A stretch of DNA of 10,135 bases from Planctomycetes bacterium RIFOXYC2_FULL_41_27 (GTDB lineage Bacteria > Planctomycetota > Brocadiia > Brocadiales > Brocadiaceae). Position numbers and translations under genes: made by a program. Shown here piece after piece: positions 1-7,426 of this stretch. The notes below the pieces were generated by a model, which worked only from the letters and a program-made list of their open reading frames with translations, did not search any database and was not told where the DNA came from. The DNA lies in the NCBI GenBank assembly GCA_001828645.1, contig MHZD01000057.1, positions 185 through 10,319 on the forward strand, written 5' to 3'. The first letter of the stretch is position 1; each line of letters opens with the position of its first letter.

Positions 1-709
1 TCTTCCAGATTTCCTCATCCTTCAAATCGTCTTTCCATGACGGCATTGCAGAATCCCACGGGGTAGACTCCGACGGAAGACCTGGACCACCTTCTTTAAT
101 ACGCCAAAAGAGATAGTTATCCACTACCGTTGCAATCGTTCCTGGATCCTGAAAATTAATCGGTCTCAGACGGAATGAATTTGAAAATGGTCCGTTGCCA
201 TCCGCTTTTGAGCCATGACAGGGACGACAGTAGGTTTGAAAGAGAATTTTCCCTTCTTCGATGCATTTCCGTTGTATTTCAGCATCAGTTTGACGGAATG
301 GATTCTCTAGCTTTTCAAACTCTTGCGGAAGGGTAGGATGCTGAATTCTTAATTCCACCGGCGATGCAGCGCCTGGAATAGACCATGAATACACAAACCA
401 CCCAACGATAACAGGAAAACCAACAAATAATACCTTTTGTAATAAAATTTTTATTATTGGTCCATCACCTGGTAATAAAAAGCCCAGAAAATCGGCAAAT
501 TTTTGATTACTGGTGGTTGCATACACCAGACCCGCCAAAATTCCCATAATCATATACCACATCATCAGGGTGCTTGGCGTAGGCATAGTATGATCTTTCG
601 CCATTAACACCTGAAAAATCTTCGGGGAAGCATATTTAAGGAACAAAAACAAGCAGACAACTGCAGTGATTACCCATATCATTAAAAATTTACTGCCTTT
701 TTTAGCCAT
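1..709 (-). CDS. Membrane-anchored monohaem cytochrome c, 3' end outside window (partial)
   Basis: The reading frame starts at ATG 707-709 and stays open to the left edge, giving 236 complete residues; the C-terminus is missing. An AGGAG ribosome site (717-721) lies 7 bases before the start. Three hydrophobic segments, near residues 8-25, 47-65 and 88-108, are followed by an exported class I cytochrome c domain. The haem attachment motif is CRPCH at 161-165, followed by a GxGP segment, and the AMPSW motif supplies a likely axial Met at 222. Multi-span anchoring ahead of a cytochrome c domain suggests electron transfer at a membrane, here to or from the bd-like protein encoded two genes upstream. 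It is 51 bases from the dihaem cytochrome gene and on the same strand, so it is probably in the same operon. The exact partner is not shown by the sequence. I do not recognise a gene symbol. Confidence 0.85.
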   Translation of the reverse strand, partial: MAKKGSKFLMIWVITAVVCLFLFLKYASPKIFQVLMAKDHTMPTPSTLMMWYMIMGILAGLVYATTSNQKFADFLGFLLPGDGPIIKILLQKVLFVGFPVIVGWFVYSWSIPGAASPVELRIQHPTLPQEFEKLENPFRQTDAEIQRKCIEEGKILFQTYCRPCHGSKADGNGPFSNSFRLRPINFQDPGTIATVVDNYLFWRIKEGGPGLPSESTPWDSAMPSWKDDLKDEEIWK

Positions 710-760
710 TAACGCACTCCTAACTATTGATCCATTCGCAAATACAACATCGTCTTTGAA

Positions 761-1711
761 CTATTTCAAGCTTTGTAAAAAGGATACAATCCCGTAAAAA
801 TCCTGAACACTTAACAGCTCAGCAATATTTCCCGGCATAATCGAAACATCCTGTTTTTTCATTTCCTCGATATCACTTTTAGCAATAGTCACCTCTTCGA
901 TCTCACCACTCTCTTCTTTTAACAAAACAATCTCTTCCTCAGTTTCACTCTTAATTAAGCCATTATAGGGTATCCCATCTGTTGTTATCACATACATCGT
1001 TTCGTACCCTTTTATAATCTTGGCGCTTGGCTTCAGGATAGATTCCAGGAAATATTCAGGAGTCTGAATAGCACCAATCCCCGTAAGCTCTGGTCCCACT
1101 TTCTTGCCTTTGCCATTCACAACGTGACACTTTCCACAGGTAACCGGGCGAGTTTCATCAAAGAATACCTTTTCACCTTCTTTTGCATCAACAACCATTG
1201 GAGGCACCCACGGCTTTACCTTTTTCTTTGATGCCTCAGGTATTTTATCCTTATACTTCATAAGAGCGCCAATATCAGGCTCTCCCCCCAGCGTTTGAAG
1301 ATACGACAAAACAGCCAGTATCTTCTCACGTGACAACATAATGGGGGGATCGAATACCTTCGGCATAATTTTATCATACCCTTTCACTACATATTTATCA
1401 GGCTCTACTATGGATTCTACCATATAATCCAATCCCGAAGGTAAACCCACCTCTTTTGCCCGCTCTTCAGCCCTGCCAGACAAGCCCTCCTGATCGGGGC
1501 CTCTTGTAGCGCTTCCGCTCGAACCTATCTTGTGACAGGTGCTGCACTGTCCGTCACCCCAAAATATCTTTTCGCCAGATTCAGGACTTACTCCTCCAGC
1601 CGACTCGCCGCCACCCGTACCAGAAAGGCCGGACACATACATCGTAATATAGATATAGAATCCGATAACTACAATTCCAAATGCCGTAATTTTTAGCATG
1701 CTTTTATTCAT
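761..1711 (-). CDS. Membrane-anchored dihaem cytochrome c
   Basis: This encodes 316 residues. An N-terminal hydrophobic anchor (about 8-27) is followed by a Gly/Ser-rich linker and two class I cytochrome c domains. Domain 1 has CSTCH at 56-60 and a probable axial Met at 116 (KIMP). Domain 2 has CGKCH at 192-196 and a probable axial Met at 292 (SIMPG). Between the second haem motif and its Met there is an insertion of about 45 residues (roughly 237-282) predicted as beta strands, with a TTDG...YNGLI pattern ending in IEEMKK. That arrangement is familiar from planctomycete cytochromes. The protein probably carries electrons at the outer face of an energised membrane between the bd-like core and soluble carriers. 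The ATG at 1709-1711 has only a weak ribosome site, and the gap to the upstream bd-like gene is 117 bases without a terminator, so co-transcription is likely but not certain. Confidence 0.88.
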   Translation of the reverse strand: MNKSMLKITAFGIVVIGFYIYITMYVSGLSGTGGGESAGGVSPESGEKIFWGDGQCSTCHKIGSSGSATRGPDQEGLSGRAEERAKEVGLPSGLDYMVESIVEPDKYVVKGYDKIMPKVFDPPIMLSREKILAVLSYLQTLGGEPDIGALMKYKDKIPEASKKKVKPWVPPMVVDAKEGEKVFFDETRPVTCGKCHVVNGKGKKVGPELTGIGAIQTPEYFLESILKPSAKIIKGYETMYVITTDGIPYNGLIKSETEEEIVLLKEESGEIEEVTIAKSDIEEMKKQDVSIMPGNIAELLSVQDFYGIVSFLQSLK

Positions 1712-1828
1712 AAGTTTTCTATGCCTTCATTTCACTAATCTTGAGATTTTAACCTGATTAAACATTCTCCCTGATTCGTATCTCTGCAATTGCCCGCACT
1801 TAATTCCTGCCATAGTTTGATTCAACAG

Positions 1829-3985
1829 CTAGTCCTCATAGTCCGCAGAAACTTCCCCATATTCATGTTCTTTTGCGTTTTCTTTCTTATCACCGAGACC
1901 AGCCAGCCAAAACACAAAAGCTACCAGACCCAGGAAGAGCGCCACAATCAAGCCTACTATCCTGCCCATGTATGCAAGGGATGGGGTGTACGCCCATTGT
2001 GAAGTATCTTGCAAAATGCCATAAACATGCCAGTCCATTCTCAGTCCGGATCGTATGAAACCCATCAATCCCATCAGAATGACAATAACTACACACAACA
2101 GAAGCAACGCATACTGAGACCGCACAGGCATCTTCCCCCACTCAATACCTCCCACAAGCTTTGCCTTACGGAACATGAAAATATCAATAATGGCATTCAT
2201 AATCAGGCAACTCATCACGATCGAAACCTGCGTCACTGATAAGTATCTCAATACCAAATTTGCCTTTTGCATGACCTGGTAACCATAATACCAGAAATAG
2301 AGTACCGCAATACACGCTGTAACTGCAAACAGTATAGCCTGCCCTAATTTTCCTTTATTTTTAAAGGTCAAGAAGGCAGCTAAACATATCGCAAATGACT
2401 GAATATAAAGCGCACGAACGAGCGGTTTCACAAAAACCTTTATGCTGGCCTCTAATTCCACAAAATTAAGCGAAATCGCATATGAAACCAGCATCAGCAA
2501 ACAGAAGATCACAGCAGAAAATATTCCAATCTTACCAGTTCTCCCCTGTTCCGAAAATGGCGCCATCTCTCCCTTGTTACTTCGCCGGTAAATCAAGAAG
2601 GAAAAGAATGTAGCAAGAATTATCAAATTGACTACGGCATTTTTCGCCGCCATAACCCCAAAATATTTAGAGAAAGGGTGATACTGTTCGCCAATCATCG
2701 CCCTTTCTTCTCCACTCAGCGGTAAATTATGCGGTGTCAACCAGACCGCAAAACACATAAAGATTACAAAGATGAGGTATTTGAAAAATTTTGTGTATCG
2801 CTCTGACCCCCTAATCCTACCCATTCCAAGCCACAGATAATAATTTGCACCGATAAAGAGCATACCAATCAGGATAGCCTGGATAATAAATGTCCAGGAG
2901 AAAGCGCCACCCATCATGATATTACCCATCACAGGGCTGGAACTATACACTTCACGTCCAAGCCAATATCCTGCAAATGGTAAGGGGATCAGCGCTCCAA
3001 CTCCTATAAAGTTTCCGACATAACCCATCCAATCGTAATGCGCCTTTTCCTCTTCAGATTTCGAACCTAAGAATTTTACCGCGGCATATGCACCTACCAC
3101 AAAACCACCAAAGCACACATTTGCAATCAAACGATGGATATTTACCGGCATCCAGAGCGGATTATACATGGCATGATACAAACTAAGCAGCTTACCCGTT
3201 GCAGGGGCAATCCCCGCAGGACTCATCATGTATGTTGCCCATGAATTGGTGATGAACATAAGCCCCGTACCGAACAGGTTAAGCAAAACACCAAGAGTAA
3301 TATGGAACCATTTCTTAAAGGCAGTTCCCTTAAGAATTTCCCACGAATAATAATAGCCATACAAAGTGAATGCCTCGCCAAAGAACATCAATGCATAAAT
3401 ATACATGGTCGGCGCAAACACATTTGTCATGTGGCTCATAAATTCTGGATACAAACCAAACAGACAGAATCCAAGCAAACCGCCTAACGATGCAGTCGTT
3501 GCAAATGCAGCAGACAACAACTTAGTAAATTCCTTAGCCATCTTATCATATTTGATGTCGCCGCCTTTGAATCCAACAATCTCCACAATAACAGCAAAAA
3601 TGGGCACACCCAGCACAAAGGCTGCAAACATGAGATGCAATTCCGAAACAATCCAGACTATCAACCGGGAATCTATCCCAAAAAACGCCCGATATTGTAC
3701 CGGACCAGCCTCTTCTTCCTCCACAGCCGCCGTTGCCGTCCCAGCCTCTGCCGCCGGTTGTCCTCCTGCTGTTGTCTGCGTTGCAGATGCAGACGATTGA
3801 CCAGACTCAAACTGGGGCAATTCTACGCCTGGCGCCGGGGCTTCTTTTGCCGCTTGTTCGGGTGCATCGGCTGCAAAAACTCTCTGCGAAAATGAAAGGA
3901 ATGAAATAACGGAAAGGAAAAGCAATACGACAAAAATATAGCCGCTTCTTTTTTGGAAACGCCACAATATCTTCAAATTATTCAT
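1829..3985 (-). CDS. Cytochrome bd oxidase subunit I (CydA)-like multi-span membrane protein
   Basis: This encodes 718 residues from the ATG at 3983-3985. An in-frame ATG at 4021 would add 12 residues but has no properly spaced ribosome site, and the shorter start gives a clean signal peptide ending FAADA. After an Ala/Pro/Gln-rich exported linker (about 40-95) come about 14 predicted membrane helices. The first half resembles CydA: SELHLMF with H117 fits the first haem ligand region (E. coli H19), FFGEAF with E204 matches a conserved acidic site, and NIHRLIAN with H284 fits E. coli H186. The GRQPW motif of canonical CydA is absent, the residue matching E. coli E99 looks like Gly, and there are about five extra C-terminal helices. 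No CydB gene is visible. Similar bd-like proteins are, from memory, annotated in Nitrospira and anammox bacteria. Neighbouring cytochrome c and cupredoxin genes suggest electron exchange with soluble carriers. Whether it reduces oxygen, NO or something else is unknown. Confidence 0.8.
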   Translation of the reverse strand: MNNLKILWRFQKRSGYIFVVLLFLSVISFLSFSQRVFAADAPEQAAKEAPAPGVELPQFESGQSSASATQTTAGGQPAAEAGTATAAVEEEEAGPVQYRAFFGIDSRLIVWIVSELHLMFAAFVLGVPIFAVIVEIVGFKGGDIKYDKMAKEFTKLLSAAFATTASLGGLLGFCLFGLYPEFMSHMTNVFAPTMYIYALMFFGEAFTLYGYYYSWEILKGTAFKKWFHITLGVLLNLFGTGLMFITNSWATYMMSPAGIAPATGKLLSLYHAMYNPLWMPVNIHRLIANVCFGGFVVGAYAAVKFLGSKSEEEKAHYDWMGYVGNFIGVGALIPLPFAGYWLGREVYSSSPVMGNIMMGGAFSWTFIIQAILIGMLFIGANYYLWLGMGRIRGSERYTKFFKYLIFVIFMCFAVWLTPHNLPLSGEERAMIGEQYHPFSKYFGVMAAKNAVVNLIILATFFSFLIYRRSNKGEMAPFSEQGRTGKIGIFSAVIFCLLMLVSYAISLNFVELEASIKVFVKPLVRALYIQSFAICLAAFLTFKNKGKLGQAILFAVTACIAVLYFWYYGYQVMQKANLVLRYLSVTQVSIVMSCLIMNAIIDIFMFRKAKLVGGIEWGKMPVRSQYALLLLCVVIVILMGLMGFIRSGLRMDWHVYGILQDTSQWAYTPSLAYMGRIVGLIVALFLGLVAFVFWLAGLGDKKENAKEHEYGEVSADYED

Positions 3986-4015
3986 TAGCAGTGCGCCTTT
4001 TTTAACAAGTAGGTT

Positions 4016-4093
4016 ACACATTCCCTAGCGCGGCGTAGCCGCAACCAAAACTAAAAGTTTGAGTTAAGAGTTGTAAGTTGACAGTTGTAAGTT
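4016..4093 (-). repeat. Intercistronic hairpins and short tandem repeat
   Basis: Between the cupredoxin-like and bd-like genes lies a GC hairpin (GCGGC at 4030-4034 pairing with GCCGC at 4038-4042, 3-base loop), a weaker AT hairpin (4048-4060), and a tandem repeat of AGTTGTAAGTT at 4069-4079 and 4083-4093, 14 bases apart. The second repeat copy overlaps the stop codon of the cupredoxin-like gene. There is no T-run after the GC hairpin, so it is not an obvious terminator. It may be a transcript-processing or stability element, or simply dispersed intergenic repeat sequence. Confidence 0.45.
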
Positions 4094-4850
4094 ATTTCTT
4101 TGTCAAAACAAAGTCTGCCACCGCCTCTTCTTTTGACTTTACGGTTACATCGCCTGTCTTTTTCCCTAGCTTCTCCTGCCAAGCCTCGATCTTATATGTA
4201 CCAGCAGGCACATTCTCAATCTTAAATTGACCAGTTTCATTTGTGACGGCGAAATAAGGATTTGCCTTAACTACTACAAAAGAACTCATCCATTTATGCA
4301 CATCACACGTAATCTTTACTATCTCCGCAAGATCAAATTTTTTCGTCATTTTCCCACCACCAGATACCCCTTCATTAAAAGCAGCGTTCTTGATAGACCA
4401 TGAGTGAAGATTATGCATTACATTATCGCTATTAAGCAAATCCACACTAGAACCAACCGGAATAGCAATGACATGAGGGGAAAACAGGCATTCTTTCTGG
4501 TCTAGCGCAGTCGTTATTGCTTCAATCTTCTTACCTGCCGCAATATCAACCAGAGAGACCACAACATTCTTAACACCCTTAGATTCGCCATTAACTACCA
4601 ACTCCTCCGACACCTTATTTTCGTGTCCGCAGGTTTGCTCATCCTTATCGACCTTTAAGATTTTTGCAGCCGGGGCATCACCGTCAAACTTAACAGTACC
4701 TGCAATCGTTCCTCCATCTTTTACATCGATCTCTTTGTAAGCAGCGCCTTTCTCCTGTGCCATAGCGAAATTATTTATCCATACTCCACTGCCCATTACA
4801 CTGAATGCCAAACCACTAACAATTGCCAAGCATCTCAACCTTTTCAACAT
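4092..4850 (-). CDS. Exported cupredoxin-like protein with carboxypeptidase-regulatory-like domain
   Basis: This encodes 252 residues. The start is ATG 4848-4850, six bases after a strong GGAGGG ribosome site; an adjacent ATG at 4851-4853 is three bases from it and less likely. A signal peptide covers about residues 1-31, ending AMA before Q32. The central domain resembles plastocyanin-like proteins: H146 (VMHN) plus C182, H185 and M188 in a CDVHKWM motif form a plausible type 1 copper site. The spacing C-x2-H-x2-M is one residue shorter between His and Met than I would expect for pseudoazurin, but it suits the CxxHxWM family. Residues about 197-250 form a carboxypeptidase-regulatory-like beta domain (GQFKIENVPAGTYKIEAW). 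It is the first gene of the respiratory cluster and is probably an electron carrier or copper-handling partner for the bd-like protein. Direct evidence of copper binding is not available from sequence. Confidence 0.82.
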   Translation of the reverse strand: MLKRLRCLAIVSGLAFSVMGSGVWINNFAMAQEKGAAYKEIDVKDGGTIAGTVKFDGDAPAAKILKVDKDEQTCGHENKVSEELVVNGESKGVKNVVVSLVDIAAGKKIEAITTALDQKECLFSPHVIAIPVGSSVDLLNSDNVMHNLHSWSIKNAAFNEGVSGGGKMTKKFDLAEIVKITCDVHKWMSSFVVVKANPYFAVTNETGQFKIENVPAGTYKIEAWQEKLGKKTGDVTVKSKEEAVADFVLTKK

Positions 4851-4855
4851 CATAA

Positions 4856-4861
4856 CCCTCC
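4856..4861 (-). promoter_or_regulatory. Ribosome binding site deciding the cupredoxin-like gene start
   Basis: On the minus strand GGAGGG stands six bases before the second of two adjacent ATG codons (4848-4850). The open frame continues upstream to 4997, but those 48-49 extra residues lack a comparable site and would bury the signal peptide, so the shorter start is preferred. Confidence 0.7.
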
Positions 4862-5245
4862 ATATTCGTATTCTAAAAATTACTATAAATTCAAAAATCC
4901 TGCTCATAATCTTTTTTATACTCAAAACAAAGGCGCAGCACGATAAATTATAATGTAGCAAATTTGAAACCATAAACTTTTTTGGAAAATCTTTCAATGG
5001 GATTCAGCTAATAACAACATTCATTCCTTTTAATAAAAAAAACAAAAAAATAATTTAAAATCTATGTAACTAATTAAATTTCAAATTCTTAGTTTTTCAT
5101 AATCAAGCATTATAAAACATCTTCCACGCTTTATGAGCTGCAACAAAATTCCAGTATTGCAATGATAGTTTCAGATATAGTATTACAAAACTATTCATAT
5201 AAGTTAAAAATGCAATTATCCCCATTATACTGAAAAACTTAGGAA
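4862..5245. other. AT-rich intergenic region without a gene
   Basis: This stretch of nearly 400 bases separates the unknown exported protein gene from the respiratory cluster. It is very AT-rich, with A/T runs near 5033-5055. I find no convincing coding frame on either strand, no RNA gene and no strong terminator. It probably contains the promoter and leader of the downstream cluster. Confidence 0.5.
4947..4975 (-). promoter_or_regulatory. Possible sigma70-type promoter of the respiratory cluster
   Basis: A perfect TATAAT lies at 4947-4952 on the minus strand, about 94 bases upstream of the cupredoxin-like start. The hexamer 17 bases further upstream (4970-4975, TTATGG) is a poor -35 match. 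In such AT-rich sequence chance matches are common, so this is only a candidate. Confidence 0.22.
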
Positions 5246-6355
5246 CTAATTTAATGTTCTCTTCATGGTTTCAACATCTTTAGGATTTGTGAGCTTACCA
5301 GGCTCGATAATCACATCGGGCTCCATCTTGAATCGCCTGATCCATGACGTTTCCGAAGGAGGTTTCCAGTACAACTTGTACAAACCAGGTGATACATTCG
5401 CAAAACGATAAACACCTTCATTATCTGTAACTGTTTCAATCTCTACAGCCTCCTTCACCGGGCGATACCCTTTTGCTAAAAGTCCGCCTTTTCCTAACAT
5501 TTGCAACTTTACCTGGCAACCCGGAAGAGGATTTCCGCTCCGCAATATTTTCCCCTCAACGCTACCAAGATTCCGGTCATGAATACCTGGTTCTTCTTTC
5601 TTAATATCTTCTTCAACCGCTTTACCAACTTCCTCCTTATCAAGCGACTCTTTTAGCAAGTTTTGATTTGATTCTGACGTTTCCTCACTATCTTCATCTT
5701 CGGGTGGTTTTCCCTCCATAATGGACTCACGCGCACCCTTCGATACATATTCAGCCTTAGCATTTATTTGGTCATTTTCTTCCAGCAATCTCTCTTTTTT
5801 TGTCTTTTTAGTCTTTAGCCTATAGTATTTTCCCACTTCTTTCTTTTCTATTGGATCCGTTCTTATCTCATCGACTATTCCCTTACCTCTGACATCTTCT
5901 TGCGCCTTCGGTTCTAATCCCCGATCCACAACAATCTGCGCTGATTTTCCCTTTTCCTCAACCACTTCAGTGGCTTTTGGTCTATTATCAATCTCAACTG
6001 GAGATGTCACGGTCTGCTTGCCATCCGATCGGAAGAACATTTGAAGTGAAGAAATCTTCGAGGTGGGAATCAGTACATGAATAGCATCTTCGGTAATCTC
6101 CTTGATCTTACATTCCACAGCTACATTGGCAATATCCAAGGAAATCATATCGGGGTAATTCCCTGGATTTAAAAATTGCATATTCAAGGATTTTAGGGAC
6201 TTCTTTGATATTACCGCATTTAGATATTCACCAGTAACTCCCACTACTTTGAGATCAATATCTTTACCAACATTCCTAAGAACTACGGTATCCCCATTCA
6301 CAGCAACACAGAAGCATACAAGCGCACAGAAAACAATCGCCGCAAACTTTGCCAT
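5246..6355 (-). CDS. Exported protein of unknown function with C-terminal carboxypeptidase-regulatory-like domain
   Basis: This encodes 369 residues from ATG 6353-6355; a TTG one codon upstream (6356-6358) is better spaced from AGGA but is a rarer start. Residues about 1-21 form a signal peptide. No proper lipobox is seen, so it is probably not a lipoprotein. Residues about 22-108 look like a small beta-rich domain (VVLRNVGKDIDLKVVGV and IHVLIPTSKISSLQM) that I do not recognise. Residues about 112-262 are highly charged, Lys/Glu-rich and probably disordered. Residues about 264-352 form a carboxypeptidase-regulatory-like beta sandwich (SVEGKILRSGNPLPGCQV, then DNEGVYRFANVSPGLYKLYW). No catalytic motif is visible. 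A cell-surface structural or protein-binding role is an inference from the domain type. It lies upstream of the respiratory cluster but is separated from it by a long gap, so it is probably a separate unit. Confidence 0.75.
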   Translation of the reverse strand: MAKFAAIVFCALVCFCVAVNGDTVVLRNVGKDIDLKVVGVTGEYLNAVISKKSLKSLNMQFLNPGNYPDMISLDIANVAVECKIKEITEDAIHVLIPTSKISSLQMFFRSDGKQTVTSPVEIDNRPKATEVVEEKGKSAQIVVDRGLEPKAQEDVRGKGIVDEIRTDPIEKKEVGKYYRLKTKKTKKERLLEENDQINAKAEYVSKGARESIMEGKPPEDEDSEETSESNQNLLKESLDKEEVGKAVEEDIKKEEPGIHDRNLGSVEGKILRSGNPLPGCQVKLQMLGKGGLLAKGYRPVKEAVEIETVTDNEGVYRFANVSPGLYKLYWKPPSETSWIRRFKMEPDVIIEPGKLTNPKDVETMKRTLN

Positions 6356-6651
6356 CAATAAATATTCCTAACCAATAAAACCTAACCTGGACAAGCCAGA
6401 CCCAAACAGGGACAAAGCTAAAATTTGAGACTTCGTCGTGAGCGCTCAGTCGAACGATTTACAATTTCAGATTTACGATTTTCTCAATCGTTAGACTGAG
6501 CGCTCACGACGAAGTCTCAAATTATAATTCGTAAATCGTAAATTTTCGCTAAAAGTGTCAAGATATTTTTCGTAAGAAACTACTATTACATTTTCTAAAT
6601 TTTCTCACTTTTAAATGGCATTAGTTTAACATCCATTGGTTTTATATCAAA
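6356..6651. other. Intergenic region outside the inverted repeat
   Basis: No gene is seen on either strand. Besides the inverted repeat at 6422-6523, the right part (6524-6651) is strongly AT-rich with degenerate copies of a TCGTAAAT-type word. It must contain the start signals of the exported protein gene, but no clear -35/-10 pair can be picked out. Confidence 0.45.
6422..6523. repeat. Long near-perfect inverted repeat
   Basis: Arms 6422-6451 and 6494-6523 are perfectly complementary over 30 bases. After one mismatch (6452/6493) pairing continues for 7 bases (6453-6459 with 6486-6492), leaving a 26-base loop. Each arm contains the self-complementary decamer TGAGCGCTCA (6439-6448 and 6497-6506). 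The loop and the right flank share short related AT-rich words (ATTTACGATT at 6471-6480, its reverse complement at 6534-6543). There is no coding capacity. It could be a small non-autonomous mobile element, a dispersed intergenic repeat or a strong RNA hairpin in the leader of the gene at 5246-6355. No target-site duplication is evident. Confidence 0.85.
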
Positions 6652-6696
6652 TAAAAAATAAGGGGCAATCCTGAGTATGGTCTGGATTACCCCCTT
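6652..6696 (-). terminator. Intrinsic terminator downstream of the decayed Ig-like gene
   Basis: On the minus strand the arm 6684-6696 (AAGGGGGTAATCC) pairs with 6660-6671 (GGATTGCCCCTT), with one bulged G and one G-T pair, around a 12-base loop. A short gap then a six-T run (6653-6658) follows. It lies about 19 bases after the stop codon at 6715, as expected for a rho-independent terminator. Confidence 0.82.
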
Positions 6697-6714
6697 GGAA
6701 ATTTCAAAAACTAC

Positions 6715-7390
6715 CTAAAATAATTTTTTTCTGATCTGCACAATAACAAAGGTCTTGGAAACCTTCCCCTCACCGTCTTCTACGGTAAATGCTACCTTGG
6801 CATTACCCTTCTTCCGTCCTGCAGTAATTGTGAAGGCTGCCTGACCATTTTCATCAGTCGTCGCACTCTCACGATCAAGTGTCACACGTTTTTCCCCTGT
6901 TTCGATCGCGGCATTCACTGTTATACCCTCTGGATTGCAACCATCCGACCCAGACACCGTGACAGTTACCGTTATACTTTTTCCAGGTTTTAATTTCAAA
7001 ATTTTTGCAGGAATAGTTGAAATGGATTCAGGCTCACACTCTGACGAAGTTGGAGCCGCAACTGGCGATGGTAGCGGCGGCAATGTGGTGGCGGTGGTGG
7101 TGGGGCAGCATCGGCGATGCCCCAGGCAATGGTAAAGGCGGCAACGTCGGCAATACAGTTGGCGACGTAACAGGAGTCGCAGCGGCACTGCTTACTTGAG
7201 CCGTATCCGTATAAATATAGTCCACCCTGATTCGTAGAATCGCATTTGCCTCGTTTCCCGCTACATAGAATGTCACTGGGTCATGCACAGCAGAAGCAGG
7301 TGCAGTCCATTGTACACTCCAACTCGCATTTCCAGACTGGCTGCTGCCTGGATAGGTATGTTTTATATAATTTCCATTTGGGAATAATAA
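6715..7390 (-). pseudogene. Decayed gene: Reeler/choice-of-anchor-like fragment plus Ig-like domain
   Basis: Two minus-strand frames together encode one plausible secreted protein. The upstream frame (about 7390 to 7105) gives YIKHTYPGSS..., WSVQWTAPA and VTFYVAGNEAN, then DYIYTDTAQVS. This matches the C-terminal part of Reeler/choice-of-anchor V domains, followed by a Pro/Thr linker (TLPPLPLPG). The downstream frame (about 7105 to 6715) continues the linker (TTTATTLPPLPSP) and ends in an Ig-like or invasin-like beta domain (LKPGKSITVTVTVSG to VIVQIRKKLF). Joining them needs a +1 shift within about 7100-7123, where there are two four-base G/C runs; removing one base restores one smooth linker. 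The N-terminal half of the Reeler-type domain is missing because the frame runs into the terminator of the upstream oxidase gene. A sequencing error could explain the shift but not the missing 5' end. An intact downstream terminator suggests fairly recent decay. Confidence 0.65.
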
Positions 7391-7426
7391 AAAAACCTCC
7401 CGCAGGGTTTTACCCTTACGGGAGGT
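7389..7426 (-). terminator. Strong intrinsic terminator of the multicopper oxidase gene
   Basis: On the minus strand ACCTCCCG (7419-7426) pairs perfectly with CGGGAGGT (7395-7402). An inner AGGGT/ACCCT stem (7412-7416 with 7404-7408) has a 3-base loop, and seven T residues (7389-7395) follow, the first of them shared with the stem. It begins about 23 bases after the oxidase stop codon, a textbook rho-independent terminator. Confidence 0.93.

Noticed and set aside
1790..2239. Overlapping short plus- and minus-strand frames at the 3' end of the bd-like gene
   Set aside because: They are shadows of the real coding frame with no recognisable domain and no start signals.
3405..3800. Plus-strand 131-residue open frame within the bd-like gene
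   Set aside because: It is antisense to a well-supported membrane protein, its composition is low in complexity at the Ala/Ser-rich end, and no family motif or ribosome site is seen.
4854..4997. N-terminal extension of the cupredoxin-like protein by 48-49 residues
   Set aside because: It would bury a clear signal peptide, and the strong GGAGGG site marks the inner start. The extension is probably untranslated leader.
5222..5245. Intrinsic terminator just after the exported protein gene
   Set aside because: The stem TTAG-TTC-CTAA has only four AT-rich pairs before a short T-run, too weak to call.
7066..7140. CRISPR-like or other repeat array in the GGC/GGT-rich tract
   Set aside because: It is a low-complexity coding linker (Pro/Thr codons) without regular repeat-spacer spacing.
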